Part shown: piece after piece, positions 8,703-17,311 of the stretch
Layout: each line of letters opens with the position of its first letter
Numbering within the stretch: position 1 is the stretch's first letter
Assembly (NCBI GenBank): GCA_030693145.1
Contig: JAUYBI010000056.1
Coordinates: forward strand, 1-39,433
Source: Candidatus Omnitrophota bacterium
Lineage (GTDB): Bacteria; Omnitrophota; Gorgyraeia; Gygaellales; Profunditerraquicolaceae
Length of the DNA stretch: 39,433 nucleotides
Direction of reading: 5' to 3'
Position numbers and translations under genes: made by a program
Notes under the pieces: generated by a model
Seen by the model: the letters and a program-made list of their open reading frames with translations, nothing else
The model's database searches: none
Told to the model about the DNA's origin: nothing

Positions 8703-9749
8703 ATGGAAAGTAAAGAAAATAAGTCTGAATTGATAATCTATCAGGCTGAAGACGGAAAAATTAAAATCGATGTTCGTTTTCAAAATGAGACGGTCTGGCT
8801 GACTCAGCAGTTGATGGCGGAACTGTTTCAGACGACTCAGCAGAATATAAGTTTGCATATTCAGAATATACTTGAAGAAGGCGAACTGACCGATTCGGCA
8901 ACTCACAAGGAATTCTTGTCAGTTCAACAAGAAGGAAACCGCAGTGTTAAGCGTAGTCGTGATTTCTATAATCTGGATATGATCATTTCTGTGGGATACC
9001 GGGTAAAATCTAATATTGCCACGCGTTTTCGTCAGTGGGCTACCCAGCATTTGCGGGAATATATTGTAAAGGGTTTTGTGCTTGATGACGAACGGCTCAA
9101 AAATCCCGATCAACCATTTGATTATTTTGATGAGGTTGTCCGGCGTATTCAGGATATTCGCACGTCTGAGCGCCGGTTCTATCAGAAGATAACGGACATT
9201 TATGCTACCAGCGTAGATTACGATCCTACATTGGAAATTAGCATTGACTTCTTTAAAACGGTGCAGAATAAAATGCATTGGGCAATCAGCGGCAAAACAG
9301 CCGCGGAAATTATACGCGAACGCGCTGACAGCTCAAAGATGAACATGGGGCTTACCGGCTGGCGCGGGGCTAAAGTCCGCAAACACGATGTCGCCATCGC
9401 GAAGAATTATCTTTCTGAACAAGAACTCTTGGCGCTCAACAATCTCGTAGAGCAATATCTGATTTTCGCTGAGGGCCAGGCGATGCGCCGTACCCCGATG
9501 CATATGAAGGACTGGATTAAAAAACTTGACGGATTTTTGTCGCTTAATGAGCGGGAAATTCTTGCTCATGCAGGCAAGATATCTCATGAGCTTGCGCTTG
9601 GGCATGCGGAAGCGCAATATGATAAATTTAATCTCAAAAGGATCAAAGCCTGCGATGCAAAAGACAGCGATTTTGATCGCTCGGTAAAAATGATTGAGCG
9701 GAAAGCCGCCAAACGCCTATCAGAGAAAAAGGGACGCAAGAATGGCTGA
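8703..9749 (+). CDS. RhuM family protein
   Basis: ELIIYQAEDGKIKIDVRFQNETVWLTQQLMAELFQTTQQNISLHIQNI...NLDMIISVGYRVKSNIATRFRQWATQHLREYIVKGFVLDDERL. Confidence 0.93.
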   Translation: MESKENKSELIIYQAEDGKIKIDVRFQNETVWLTQQLMAELFQTTQQNISLHIQNILEEGELTDSATHKEFLSVQQEGNRSVKRSRDFYNLDMIISVGYRVKSNIATRFRQWATQHLREYIVKGFVLDDERLKNPDQPFDYFDEVVRRIQDIRTSERRFYQKITDIYATSVDYDPTLEISIDFFKTVQNKMHWAISGKTAAEIIRERADSSKMNMGLTGWRGAKVRKHDVAIAKNYLSEQELLALNNLVEQYLIFAEGQAMRRTPMHMKDWIKKLDGFLSLNEREILAHAGKISHELALGHAEAQYDKFNLKRIKACDAKDSDFDRSVKMIERKAAKRLSEKKGRKNG

Positions 9750-10463
9750 ACAAACTATAATATGTCCATTTTGTAAGAAAGAAGACCTTGAGTCTGAAGA
9801 TAAGAAACTTCAGGAAACTCAACAAAACGAGCTCAACACGATATTATAGAGCCTGTTCCTAAAGGGATTAAAGGAGCTGATGTTTTACAGAAGGTTAATA
9901 ATCCCATGGGGCAGTATTGTGGAAGTATTATTTGGGAGTCTAAGCGCACAAGAAACTGGAGTGATGGCTGGATTGATAAATTAAAGGATGATCAGAGAGA
10001 AGTAAAGGCGGATATCGCAGTTTTAATGAGTATCGCTTTGCCTAAAGAAATAAATGGATTCTCTCAAGTTAAGGGAATATGGGTTACAAGTTTTCCTCTT
10101 GCTATGGGGCTTGCTTTGGCTTTGCGGGAAAATCTCTTGGAAGTTGCGAGCGCCAAACAGGCGGCAGTCGGAAAAGCCGAGAAAATGGAGGCAATCTATA
10201 ATTACTTTTCTGGAACAGAATTTAAGCAAAAGGTGGAGGCTATTGTAGAGGCATTTGTTACCATGAATACTGATTTAACTAAAGAGAAGGTAGCCATGGA
10301 GAAACTTTGGTCAAAGAGAGAGCAGCAGATTAAGAAAGTAGTTATTAGTACGGCGAGGATGTATGGAGATATGCAGGGGATAATTGGCGCATCTTTGCCA
10401 GAGATAAAGAGCCTTGAGTTAAAGTCTTTAACTGATGAAACAGAGGAAATAAGAGAAGGATGA
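9742..10463 (+). pseudogene. DUF2130 gene with internal deletion and frameshift
   Basis: N-terminal piece MAEQTIICPFCKKEDLESEDKKLQETQQNELNTIL* (9742-9849), then frame change to HDIIEPVPKGIKGADVLQKVNNPMGQYCGSIIWESKRTRNWSDGWIDKLKDDQREVKADIAV...; central coiled coil missing. Confidence 0.8.
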
Positions 10464-10669
10464 GAAAATGAATTTGCCTTTTGGAATTAATTTAAAAGAT
10501 GCGATTGATTCTTTAAAAACGGAGCACCAGCGGGGGTCCCCTCAATCTTTTTTCAGTGGATCGGGAAAAAACACCTTAAAAAAGAATTAATAGACAAAAA
10601 TTATAAGTTCTGAAAATCTTGTAAAAAATGGGACTGCTGCTTCTAATTTTTGAAAAATAGAAACGCCAC

Positions 10670-10692
10670 GAATTTACGCCAGAAGTAAATTC
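10670..10692. repeat. Hairpin GAATTTAC-GCCAGAA-GTAAATTC directly upstream of a CDS
   Basis: 8-bp perfect arms, 7-nt loop. Confidence 0.6.
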
Positions 10693-10704
10693 ATGGAGGA
10701 ATAT

Positions 10705-11388
10705 ATGTCTCAAGGAAAACAATCGAAAGGAAAGTGCGCTTATTGCGGACAAGAAATCGCCAAGAACGCGGTAGCTAAACATCTGGGGGTTTGTGCGCAA
10801 CGCCAAGAAGCTATCGCAAAAGCTGAGGGCAAGAAAGGGGAAGCCGAGGCGCTTTATCACCTTCGTATACAGGCTGTCGGCCTAAATCAATTCTGGTTGG
10901 ACCTGGAAATGCGCGGTTCAGCTACCCTCAAGGATTTGGATAGCTATTTGAGAGCTATCTGGCTTGAGTGTTGTGGGCATTTGAGTAAGTTTTCGCTTGG
11001 AGGCTGGCAAGGCAATGAGATACCCAAGAACCGGAGCGCCGATGAAATTTTTGAGCCAGGCGTAGAATTGACGCACATTTATGATTTTGGGACATCGTCG
11101 TTTACGCTTATTAAGATGATAGGCACACGAAAAGGGAAGCCAACTGGTTCTTGGCCAATTGCCCTTATGGCGCGTAATTTGATGCCGGAATACGAATGTA
11201 TAAAATGTAAACAACCAGCCATTTGGCTATGTATAGAGTGTTTGATTGAAGAAAATATATGGGGAACCTTGTGCGACGAGCATGCAGAAACGCACCCCCA
11301 TGATAACTATGGTGAACCAATAAAGGTGGTTAACTCACCGCGTTTAGGCCTGTGTGGTTACACAGGGCCGGCAGAGCCGCCGTATTAA
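10705..11388 (+). CDS. Zinc-finger plus plasmid pRiA4b ORF-3-like domain protein
   Basis: CAYCGQEIAKNAVAKHLGVCAQR; LRIQAVGLNQFWLDLEMRGSATLKDLDSYLRAIWLECCGHLSKF...YDFGTSSFTLIK. Confidence 0.7.
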   Translation: MSQGKQSKGKCAYCGQEIAKNAVAKHLGVCAQRQEAIAKAEGKKGEAEALYHLRIQAVGLNQFWLDLEMRGSATLKDLDSYLRAIWLECCGHLSKFSLGGWQGNEIPKNRSADEIFEPGVELTHIYDFGTSSFTLIKMIGTRKGKPTGSWPIALMARNLMPEYECIKCKQPAIWLCIECLIEENIWGTLCDEHAETHPHDNYGEPIKVVNSPRLGLCGYTGPAEPPY

Positions 11389-11449
11389 ATAGCGACAAGC
11401 GACAATACAAAAGAGACTAGGTGACGTTTCTGGGATTTTTACAGAAGCA

Positions 11450-11514
11450 TAAAATAATTTTAGTTAGATTTTGCTCTTTTCTTCGTCTGTTATAGAAAGC
11501 AGAAAGAAAAGAAC
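11450..11514 (+). repeat. Leader repeat copy B upstream of DUF1016 copy 2
   Basis: ATAAAATAATTTTAGTTAGATTTTGCTCTTTTCTTCGTCTGTTATAG; aligns with copies A and C, especially TTAGATTTT...TTTCTT.CGTCTGTTATAG. Confidence 0.6.
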
Positions 11515-11554
11515 TTGAAGGCGAGATTGTAAGGTTATTGAACGAGGTGACAAA

Positions 11555-12694
11555 ATGAAAAAACAGATGAAACCTGCCAAACAAAATACTTCTGCTAACA
11601 CAGCGTTGTTTAGAGAAATCCGCGAGCTAATTCTTTCAGCGAGAAGCGCTGTTGTCAGAAATATTAATGCCATTCAGGTGGTGACTAGCTTTGAAATTGG
11701 CCGCAGGATTGTGGAGTATGAGCAAAAGGGTTCTAATCGCGCCGCCTATGGGAAGCAAATACTAAAAGAGCTATCTGAGCAGTTATTTAATGAGTTTGGA
11801 GCGGGTTTTTCAGAGCGAAACTTACGAAATATGCGTAAATTTTATCTAGTTTATCAGGGTCGTTTGGGTCAGATTCGGCAGACGCCGTCTGCCAAATTGA
11901 CCAGTAGGCAAAAAAGCCAGACGCCGTCTGATAAATTAGGGGTGATAGAAAAAACAAAAAGTTTATCCGCGAAATTCAGCCTTAGTTGGTCGCAATATAT
12001 TTTTCTTATCGGGATTAAAGACGAGGACGCGCGTAGTTTTTACGAAATAGAAGCGGTAAGCAATAGCTGGACTCTGCCGGAACTCACCCGGCAATTTAAC
12101 TCCGGGCTATATGAGCGTTTGGCGTTGAGCCGCGATAAGGACGGTGTTCGAAAACTGGCAAAGGAAGGCCAGGTTATTTCTAAACAAGAAGATTTACTGA
12201 AAGAGCCGTATGTTCTGGAGTTTCTTGGAATTGATGAAAAGGCGAAATATTCGGAATCTGATTTAGAATCAGCCATCATTGATAAACTCGAACATTTTTT
12301 ACTTGAGCTGGGCAAAGGATTTCTCTTTGAAGCGCGTCAAAAGCGGTTTACTTTTGATGAAGAGCATTTTTTTGTAGATCTGGTTTTTTATAACCGTTTG
12401 CTGAGGTGTTATGTCTTGATTGATCTTAAGATCGGTAAATTAACGCATCAGGACTTGGGACAAATGCAGATGTATGTTAATTATTTTGACTGGTATGTGA
12501 AAACGAGAAAAGAATCTTCAACTATTGGTATTATCCTTTGCCGGGAAAAACATGATGCACTTGTTAAGATTACGCTTTCTAAAGATGCTAATATTCACGC
12601 GAAAGAATACCGGCTCTACCTGCCGTCAAAAGAAGAATTGAAGCGTAAACTGCTTGACTGGACCAGCGGGCAAGAGGCAGGCGATGAGAAGTAA
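11555..12694 (+). CDS. DUF1016 / YhcG-type PDDEXK nuclease domain protein (copy 2)
   Basis: Same domain pattern as 3270-4325 with an expanded linker SAKLTSRQKSQTPSDKLGVIEKTKSLSAKFSLSWSQY. Confidence 0.92.
   Translation: MKKQMKPAKQNTSANTALFREIRELILSARSAVVRNINAIQVVTSFEIGRRIVEYEQKGSNRAAYGKQILKELSEQLFNEFGAGFSERNLRNMRKFYLVYQGRLGQIRQTPSAKLTSRQKSQTPSDKLGVIEKTKSLSAKFSLSWSQYIFLIGIKDEDARSFYEIEAVSNSWTLPELTRQFNSGLYERLALSRDKDGVRKLAKEGQVISKQEDLLKEPYVLEFLGIDEKAKYSESDLESAIIDKLEHFLLELGKGFLFEARQKRFTFDEEHFFVDLVFYNRLLRCYVLIDLKIGKLTHQDLGQMQMYVNYFDWYVKTRKESSTIGIILCREKHDALVKITLSKDANIHAKEYRLYLPSKEELKRKLLDWTSGQEAGDEK
11877..11930. repeat. Two copies of palindrome CAGACGCCGTCTG in the DUF1016 copy 2 linker
   Basis: GGCAGACG-C-CGTCTGCC (11877-11893) and CAGACG-C-CGTCTG (11918-11930), encoding repeated QTPS(A/D)KL. 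Confidence 0.9.
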
Positions 12695-12761
12695 CTCGCG
12701 CTGCGATGATTTTTGCGAGGGGAGCAATAGGGCATAAATACAAAATTTTAGGAGTTGATAA

Positions 12762-13007
12762 ATGAGCGAAATAGCAAGAAAATCAGAAATTATTATTTAT
12801 CAGACTAAAGACGGGAAAACAAAGCTGGAAAGTTCCGGGGTCACATTACATAATTCAGAATTAAGTATGATGTCCCCAGAATTGCCCCCAGAATTGCCAG
12901 AATTGCAGAATTGCAGAATTGCCAGAATTGCCCAGAATTGGTCAGATTATACAGCAGTATGCCTATCGCTATGCTTAATATTGCTGTCAATATATATATC
13001 GTCGTAA
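12762..13007 (+). pseudogene. RhuM N-terminal fragment fused to low-complexity sequence
   Basis: KSEIIIYQTKDGKTKLES matches the RhuM start (cf. SELIIYQAEDGKIKIDV), then diverges. Confidence 0.6.
12877..12940. repeat. Imperfect tandem repeat of (C)CAGAATTGCC units
   Basis: ccagaattgccccc agaattgccagaattgcagaattgcagaattgccagaattgcccagaattg. Confidence 0.85.
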
Positions 13008-13135
13008 CATTCGGCATCTTAAAAAGCTCCTTGTAGAAAACTTAACTAAAACAAAACCGATGTGATTATATCACTTTTTAAAAAAAATAGTAAGCACTTT
13101 GGTATCTCCGGTGTAGCTGTAGAATATCGAACTTC

Positions 13136-13513
13136 CTATTTATTTTCTAGAGCATGTTCTATTGCAGTAATGAGATCTTTATTTTCTATGGGTTTTACCA
13201 AATAATCAATAATACCTTTTTTATAAGCAGCATATCTATCTTGATCCTTACCCAAAGCAGAAACAATAATAATAGGTATATTCTTGCCTAAGGAATCATT
13301 ATTTAACATTTCACAGGCATCTAATCCTCCTGTTGAAGGCATGAGCATATCGAGCAGGATAACATCGGGCTTAAAAGAATGTACCTCGGGTATAATATCT
13401 TTCGCAGTTGACAAAGTCATCACCTCGTAATTACCTGTTTCTTCCAAATTCAATTTTATTACCTTAATAAAATCTGGCTCATCATCAACAACCATAACCT
13501 TCCTCTTTTCCAT
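13136..13513 (-). CDS. Response regulator receiver-domain protein
   Basis: KVMVVDDEPDFIKVI...PDVILLDMLMPSTGG...PIIIVSALGKD...DYLVKPI. Confidence 0.93.
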   Translation of the reverse strand: MEKRKVMVVDDEPDFIKVIKLNLEETGNYEVMTLSTAKDIIPEVHSFKPDVILLDMLMPSTGGLDACEMLNNDSLGKNIPIIIVSALGKDQDRYAAYKKGIIDYLVKPIENKDLITAIEHALENK

Positions 13514-13526
13514 ACAACCTCCCTGG

Positions 13527-15206
13527 CTATGCTATCCTTAGGATAATGCTCACCTTGGTACCTTTGCCAACTTTACTTTCTATGTCTATAATCCCTTTAT
13601 GCATATCAATTATATTCTTTGTAACCGCAAGGCCTAATCCCACCCCATTCTTTGGGCCCTTGGTCGTGAAGAATGGGTCGAAGACCTTTCTCAAATTCTC
13701 TTCTAGAATGCCATTACCTGTATCTTCTATCTGCACAACAACTGCCTTTTCCGTAAGTTTAAAATAATTACCATTCCTTCTGCCAAGATCGTTCTTCGAA
13801 TCATGCAACTGAATTGGATATGAACGCATAAAGAGCTTTCCGCCTCTCGGCATGGCATCAACGGCATTTAAAAGTAAGTTTATGAATACCTGTTCCATCT
13901 TATTACTGTCGATTGAAACCTTGGGTAAGTCCGAAGCTAATTCCTTAAATATTTCTATATCTGGGGGGTTAATCTTATATCGTACTAAACTCAAAGAGCT
14001 CTCTAATATGCTATTTATGTCTTCGGCTTTTAAATTTAATTCTCCTGCCCTGGAAAATTCCAGGAGTGCACACACAATATTATCAGCCCTTTTGATGTTG
14101 TTCTTCATCATCTGAACGATTTCAAACATATCCTTCTCTTCCGAAGAAATCTTCCCCTCTAAATAATTAACTCCCTGCAAAATTATCCCCAGTGGATTCT
14201 TCACTTCATGCGCAACACCGCTCGCCAGTCTACCAATCACTTCCATCTTTTCAGCCTGGATAAGTTGAGCCTGTGTTTCTTTAAGCTCAGTGCATGCTTC
14301 TTGTAATACCTCTTCTGCTTGTTTGCGTTCGGTGATGTCACGGTAAACACTCAGAAATAAATTGCGCCCATTATAAGAGATTAAAGATGAAAATATAGAG
14401 ACATTTCTAAATTGACCACTTTTTGTAGTAATTATTATTTCTATCTCTCGGCTTGTTCTTTTTTCTAAAAGCTCCACAATCCCTTTTAATGCCATCTGCC
14501 GATTTTTTGGATCGGGATACAGAAGGCTGATAAAATCTGGACATGCATTGGCTTCTTTCATGGAATAGCCTGTAAGTTTCTCCATTGCTAGATTATAAAC
14601 ATAGAAATAGCCTGTTTCGTTACTAAAAGTAACGCTCTCCTGGATTGTCGAAAGAACGCTTTGTAATCGATTCTCGCTCTCCCGCAACGCCTCCTCTGCC
14701 TTTTTACGCTCGGTGATATCGCGAAAATACCAGACCCTGCCATAGTATTCTCCTTCGGCATCAAACATCGAGACAGAGTAACGGTCGAAGACCCTGCCGT
14801 CTTTCAAAACTACCTCATCATTACATATTTCATCCCGGGTTTCGTAGAGATGTTTCACCTTACGGGCGAATTCTTCAGGAGATGCCAGTTTATCCATCAC
14901 CGACTGTTGCACACGCTCATCGGATCTTAATTCTATTACGTCCAAAGGAATACCCCATATATTAACAAAACGCTGATTGAAGAATAATATTTTGCCCTTT
15001 TCATCCACTACAAGTATTCCATCGATGGATAATTCCTGCTGTGTGCGGAGGATGATATTATTGAATATCAGTACCTCCTCGGCCTTCTTGCGCGCGCTAT
15101 CCGATATCTCAAGTTCCACTATCCGCTTTTGTAGTAATCCTATCTCTTTAACAAGCTCTTCTTTAGTTTTGTTTTTTTGTGCCATAGTTCGCTTTCTTAA
15201 GATCAT
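13527..15206 (-). CDS. PAS-domain sensor histidine kinase
   Basis: Repeated PAS/PAC, IGRLASGVAHEVKNPLGIILQG, FINLLLNAVDAM, IEDTGNGI, DPFFTTKGPKNGVGLGL. Confidence 0.95.
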   Translation of the reverse strand: MILRKRTMAQKNKTKEELVKEIGLLQKRIVELEISDSARKKAEEVLIFNNIILRTQQELSIDGILVVDEKGKILFFNQRFVNIWGIPLDVIELRSDERVQQSVMDKLASPEEFARKVKHLYETRDEICNDEVVLKDGRVFDRYSVSMFDAEGEYYGRVWYFRDITERKKAEEALRESENRLQSVLSTIQESVTFSNETGYFYVYNLAMEKLTGYSMKEANACPDFISLLYPDPKNRQMALKGIVELLEKRTSREIEIIITTKSGQFRNVSIFSSLISYNGRNLFLSVYRDITERKQAEEVLQEACTELKETQAQLIQAEKMEVIGRLASGVAHEVKNPLGIILQGVNYLEGKISSEEKDMFEIVQMMKNNIKRADNIVCALLEFSRAGELNLKAEDINSILESSLSLVRYKINPPDIEIFKELASDLPKVSIDSNKMEQVFINLLLNAVDAMPRGGKLFMRSYPIQLHDSKNDLGRRNGNYFKLTEKAVVVQIEDTGNGILEENLRKVFDPFFTTKGPKNGVGLGLAVTKNIIDMHKGIIDIESKVGKGTKVSIILRIA

Positions 15207-15704
15207 CTACTACTATAGCCATCTGAATCTTATCCGCCTGAAATCTTGCAATAGTTCATTAACACACATATTTTCCAGCAAATACTCCCATTACATTTTG
15301 CTATATTGTACCACTATTTTGGATATTTGATATAAAAAGTTGGGCTAAAAAAATCGTTCTATATTGAGGATACTGCTACTGCTTAAAAATATAATCGGAG
15401 AAGCAGGTAAATTGAACCCTCCCCACGGTAGACTTAAAACAGTACACGAGAATCAAACCAGGACTTAATTCCTTTTGTCTAATCTTAACCAAACTTAACT
15501 AAATTCATCTCTTTTTTTCGAAATATGCATGCCGGATCTGGTTGGACGAATTTAGAACTGTTCTATTAAGCCTATCCGATAAAGAACTGGCTGAAATCCT
15601 AATATAGCCTAGCTCGGTGAGATGATTTTAGTCATCTTCTTCTAACATCTTCCTAAAGTTATATGACTTTGATTATTACTTTTTTAGACAAGGCTTAAGA
15701 AATA

Positions 15705-15737
15705 AATCAGCCCGGTAAGAAAAGAACCGGGCTGATT
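15705..15737 (-). terminator. Stem-loop terminator downstream of the 15786-16262 gene
   Basis: AATCAGCCCGGT-AAGAAAAGA-ACCGGGCTGATT, 12-bp perfect arms. Confidence 0.7.
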
Positions 15738-15785
15738 CTTGATTCCCCACATTGAAATCGTGAATGTAGCTTATGTTTTATTCCA

Positions 15786-16262
15786 CTAATCTGCTGACAC
15801 TTTAATGGACTTGGCAGTTTTGATGCCGTCTTGATTCGTAATGTATTCTATGTTAACTTTATCATCCTTGCCTATCCAAGTCAAGGTAGTCGAATTCCCG
15901 TCTTTGTCAATGATAGTAGCGTCACTTGCTACCATAAAGATCGTCCCCTGTCCCTTATCGTCTTTGACGGTAATCTGCGGATTTACCCCACTTATACCAC
16001 TCCCGCTCGATACAAAATCGACCTTACCGGTAAAAATAGCAGTTCCAGCTGAGGCTGTAGAAGTGGTGTTGGCAGGTAGTTGGGTTGAAGCAACAGTAGT
16101 GCTGGGAACTTGCGCTGGAGCAGCAACATTGCTAGAAGCTTGAGCAGAATCAGTGCTATTATGTTCGCTATCTAGAACTGATGCCTCTTCGGCAAAACAC
16201 ATAGAAGTGACAAACGCAACAGCAAATAATACAAGAAGTACCTTCTTCATATCTTTTTTCAC
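15786..16262 (-). CDS. Secreted/periplasmic hypothetical protein (Ser/Thr/Ala-rich, signal peptide)
   Basis: MKKDMKKVLLVLFAVAFVTSMCFAEE signal peptide; SD ggaggtg upstream on the minus strand. Confidence 0.75.
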   Translation of the reverse strand: MKKDMKKVLLVLFAVAFVTSMCFAEEASVLDSEHNSTDSAQASSNVAAPAQVPSTTVASTQLPANTTSTASAGTAIFTGKVDFVSSGSGISGVNPQITVKDDKGQGTIFMVASDATIIDKDGNSTTLTWIGKDDKVNIEYITNQDGIKTAKSIKVSAD

Positions 16263-16274
16263 CTCCCTTACTTT

Positions 16275-16533
16275 TGAAATTATTCTTGCTGATGAAAGAA
16301 ATGTAAGAGAAATAAGGAAACATGGGGATAATTGCCCAGACTTAGGAGAACTCGGTGGTATGAGTGGTGGCCCCGTCTTTATTAAAAGAAATAATAAGCA
16401 TGAACTAATAGGGATTATACGTGGTGCAGATAGTGGTCCGCATGCTACAATATTTGCTGCGCCACTTTACTACATAAAACCGGATGGGACATTGGATTTT
16501 ATTCATAGACCTAGATTTAACTTCGTGAAGTAA
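16275..16533 (+). pseudogene. Trypsin-like serine protease C-terminal fragment
   Basis: DLGELGGMSGGPVFIKRNNKHELIGIIRGADSG: GxSGGPVF Ser motif without the His/Asp half. Confidence 0.6.
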
Positions 16534-16691
16534 AGCTTAACTTGATATTCTAATGAGGCACATTCTGGGCACAAGTCGGGATATAGTTATTATAACCAGT
16601 TGTATTGAATGAATTAGAATAGATTGAGTTAGAACAGGTAGTTCTAACTCGCGTAATTGTTGGTTTAATAAGATGAAACAGGAGGTTTTCT

Positions 16692-16850
16692 ATGTCCGAA
16701 GGCGGATTTTTAGTTAAGTTTGATGGGAAAGAGGTTGCTCGTTGCTATGCGGTGGCGTTTGATTATGATGATCGGCAATATACAATTAATGAGACAGAAA
16801 AGAAGGAATTACCAGTCGTAAAGAAGATAACTATTGAAGTAGAAGAATAA
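16692..16850 (+). CDS. Small hypothetical protein (52 aa; below the ORF-track cutoff)
   Basis: ATG at 16692 with upstream aggaggt SD; MSEGGFLVKFDGKEVARCYAVAFDYDDRQYTINETEKKELPVVKKITIEVEE*. Confidence 0.55.
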   Translation: MSEGGFLVKFDGKEVARCYAVAFDYDDRQYTINETEKKELPVVKKITIEVEE

Positions 16851-16862
16851 GATTTTAAAAAC

Positions 16863-16949
16863 GAGATCCTTCGGGCCTGCGGCCCTCAGGATGACGAGGG
16901 GGGATGGGCCCTCAGAATGACAGGGATTTTACGCTTCGTTCAGAATGAC
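16863..16949. repeat. Cluster of three related dispersed-repeat units (..CTTCG..CTCAGAATGAC)
   Basis: gagatccttcgggcctgcggccctcaggatgac / ggatgggccctcagaatgac / ggattttacgcttcgttcagaatgac. Confidence 0.6.
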
Positions 16950-16955
16950 GGAAAC

Positions 16956-17040
16956 GATAAATTTTTTGTTAGATTTTGCCTTTTCTTGCGTCAATTGCAG
17001 TAGGAAGGAAATAATAATAACGCAGGAAAAGGAGGAGATA
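16956..17040 (+). repeat. Leader repeat copy C upstream of the truncated DinD-like gene
   Basis: GATAAATTTTTTGTTAGATTTTGCCTTTTCTTGCGTC...GGAAATAATAATAACGCAGGAAAAGGAGGAGA. Confidence 0.75.
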
Positions 17041-17044
17041 ACTC

Positions 17045-17308
17045 ATGAATCAATTAAGCAATGCAGGGCATAGTTCTGTTTTTGAGAGTATTAAGAAAAT
17101 CAATGAACAAAAAATGGAGTATTGGTCTGCCAGAGAGTTATCAAAAATATTTGAATATTCTGAGTATAGGCATTTTGGCCCGGTAATTGCCAAAGCAAAA
17201 GATGCCTGTAATAATAGCGGCCATGCGGTTAGTGACCATTTCGAGGATATCCTCGGAATGGTAGATATCGGATCAGGCGCTAAAAGAAATAAGGCGAGTA
17301 GAAAATAA
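17045..17308 (+). pseudogene. dinD: DinD-like protein, N-terminal ~80 aa only
   Basis: YWSARELSKIFEYSEYRHFGPVIAKAKDACNNSGHAVSDHFEDILGMVDIGSGAKR aligns with the DinD N-terminus; ends at the conserved GSGAKR. Confidence 0.75.
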
Positions 17309-17311
17309 AAA

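Noticed and set aside
12877-12940. Possible CRISPR or iteron array
   Set aside because: Units are 8-12 bp, contiguous and degenerate; better explained as slippage tandem repeat
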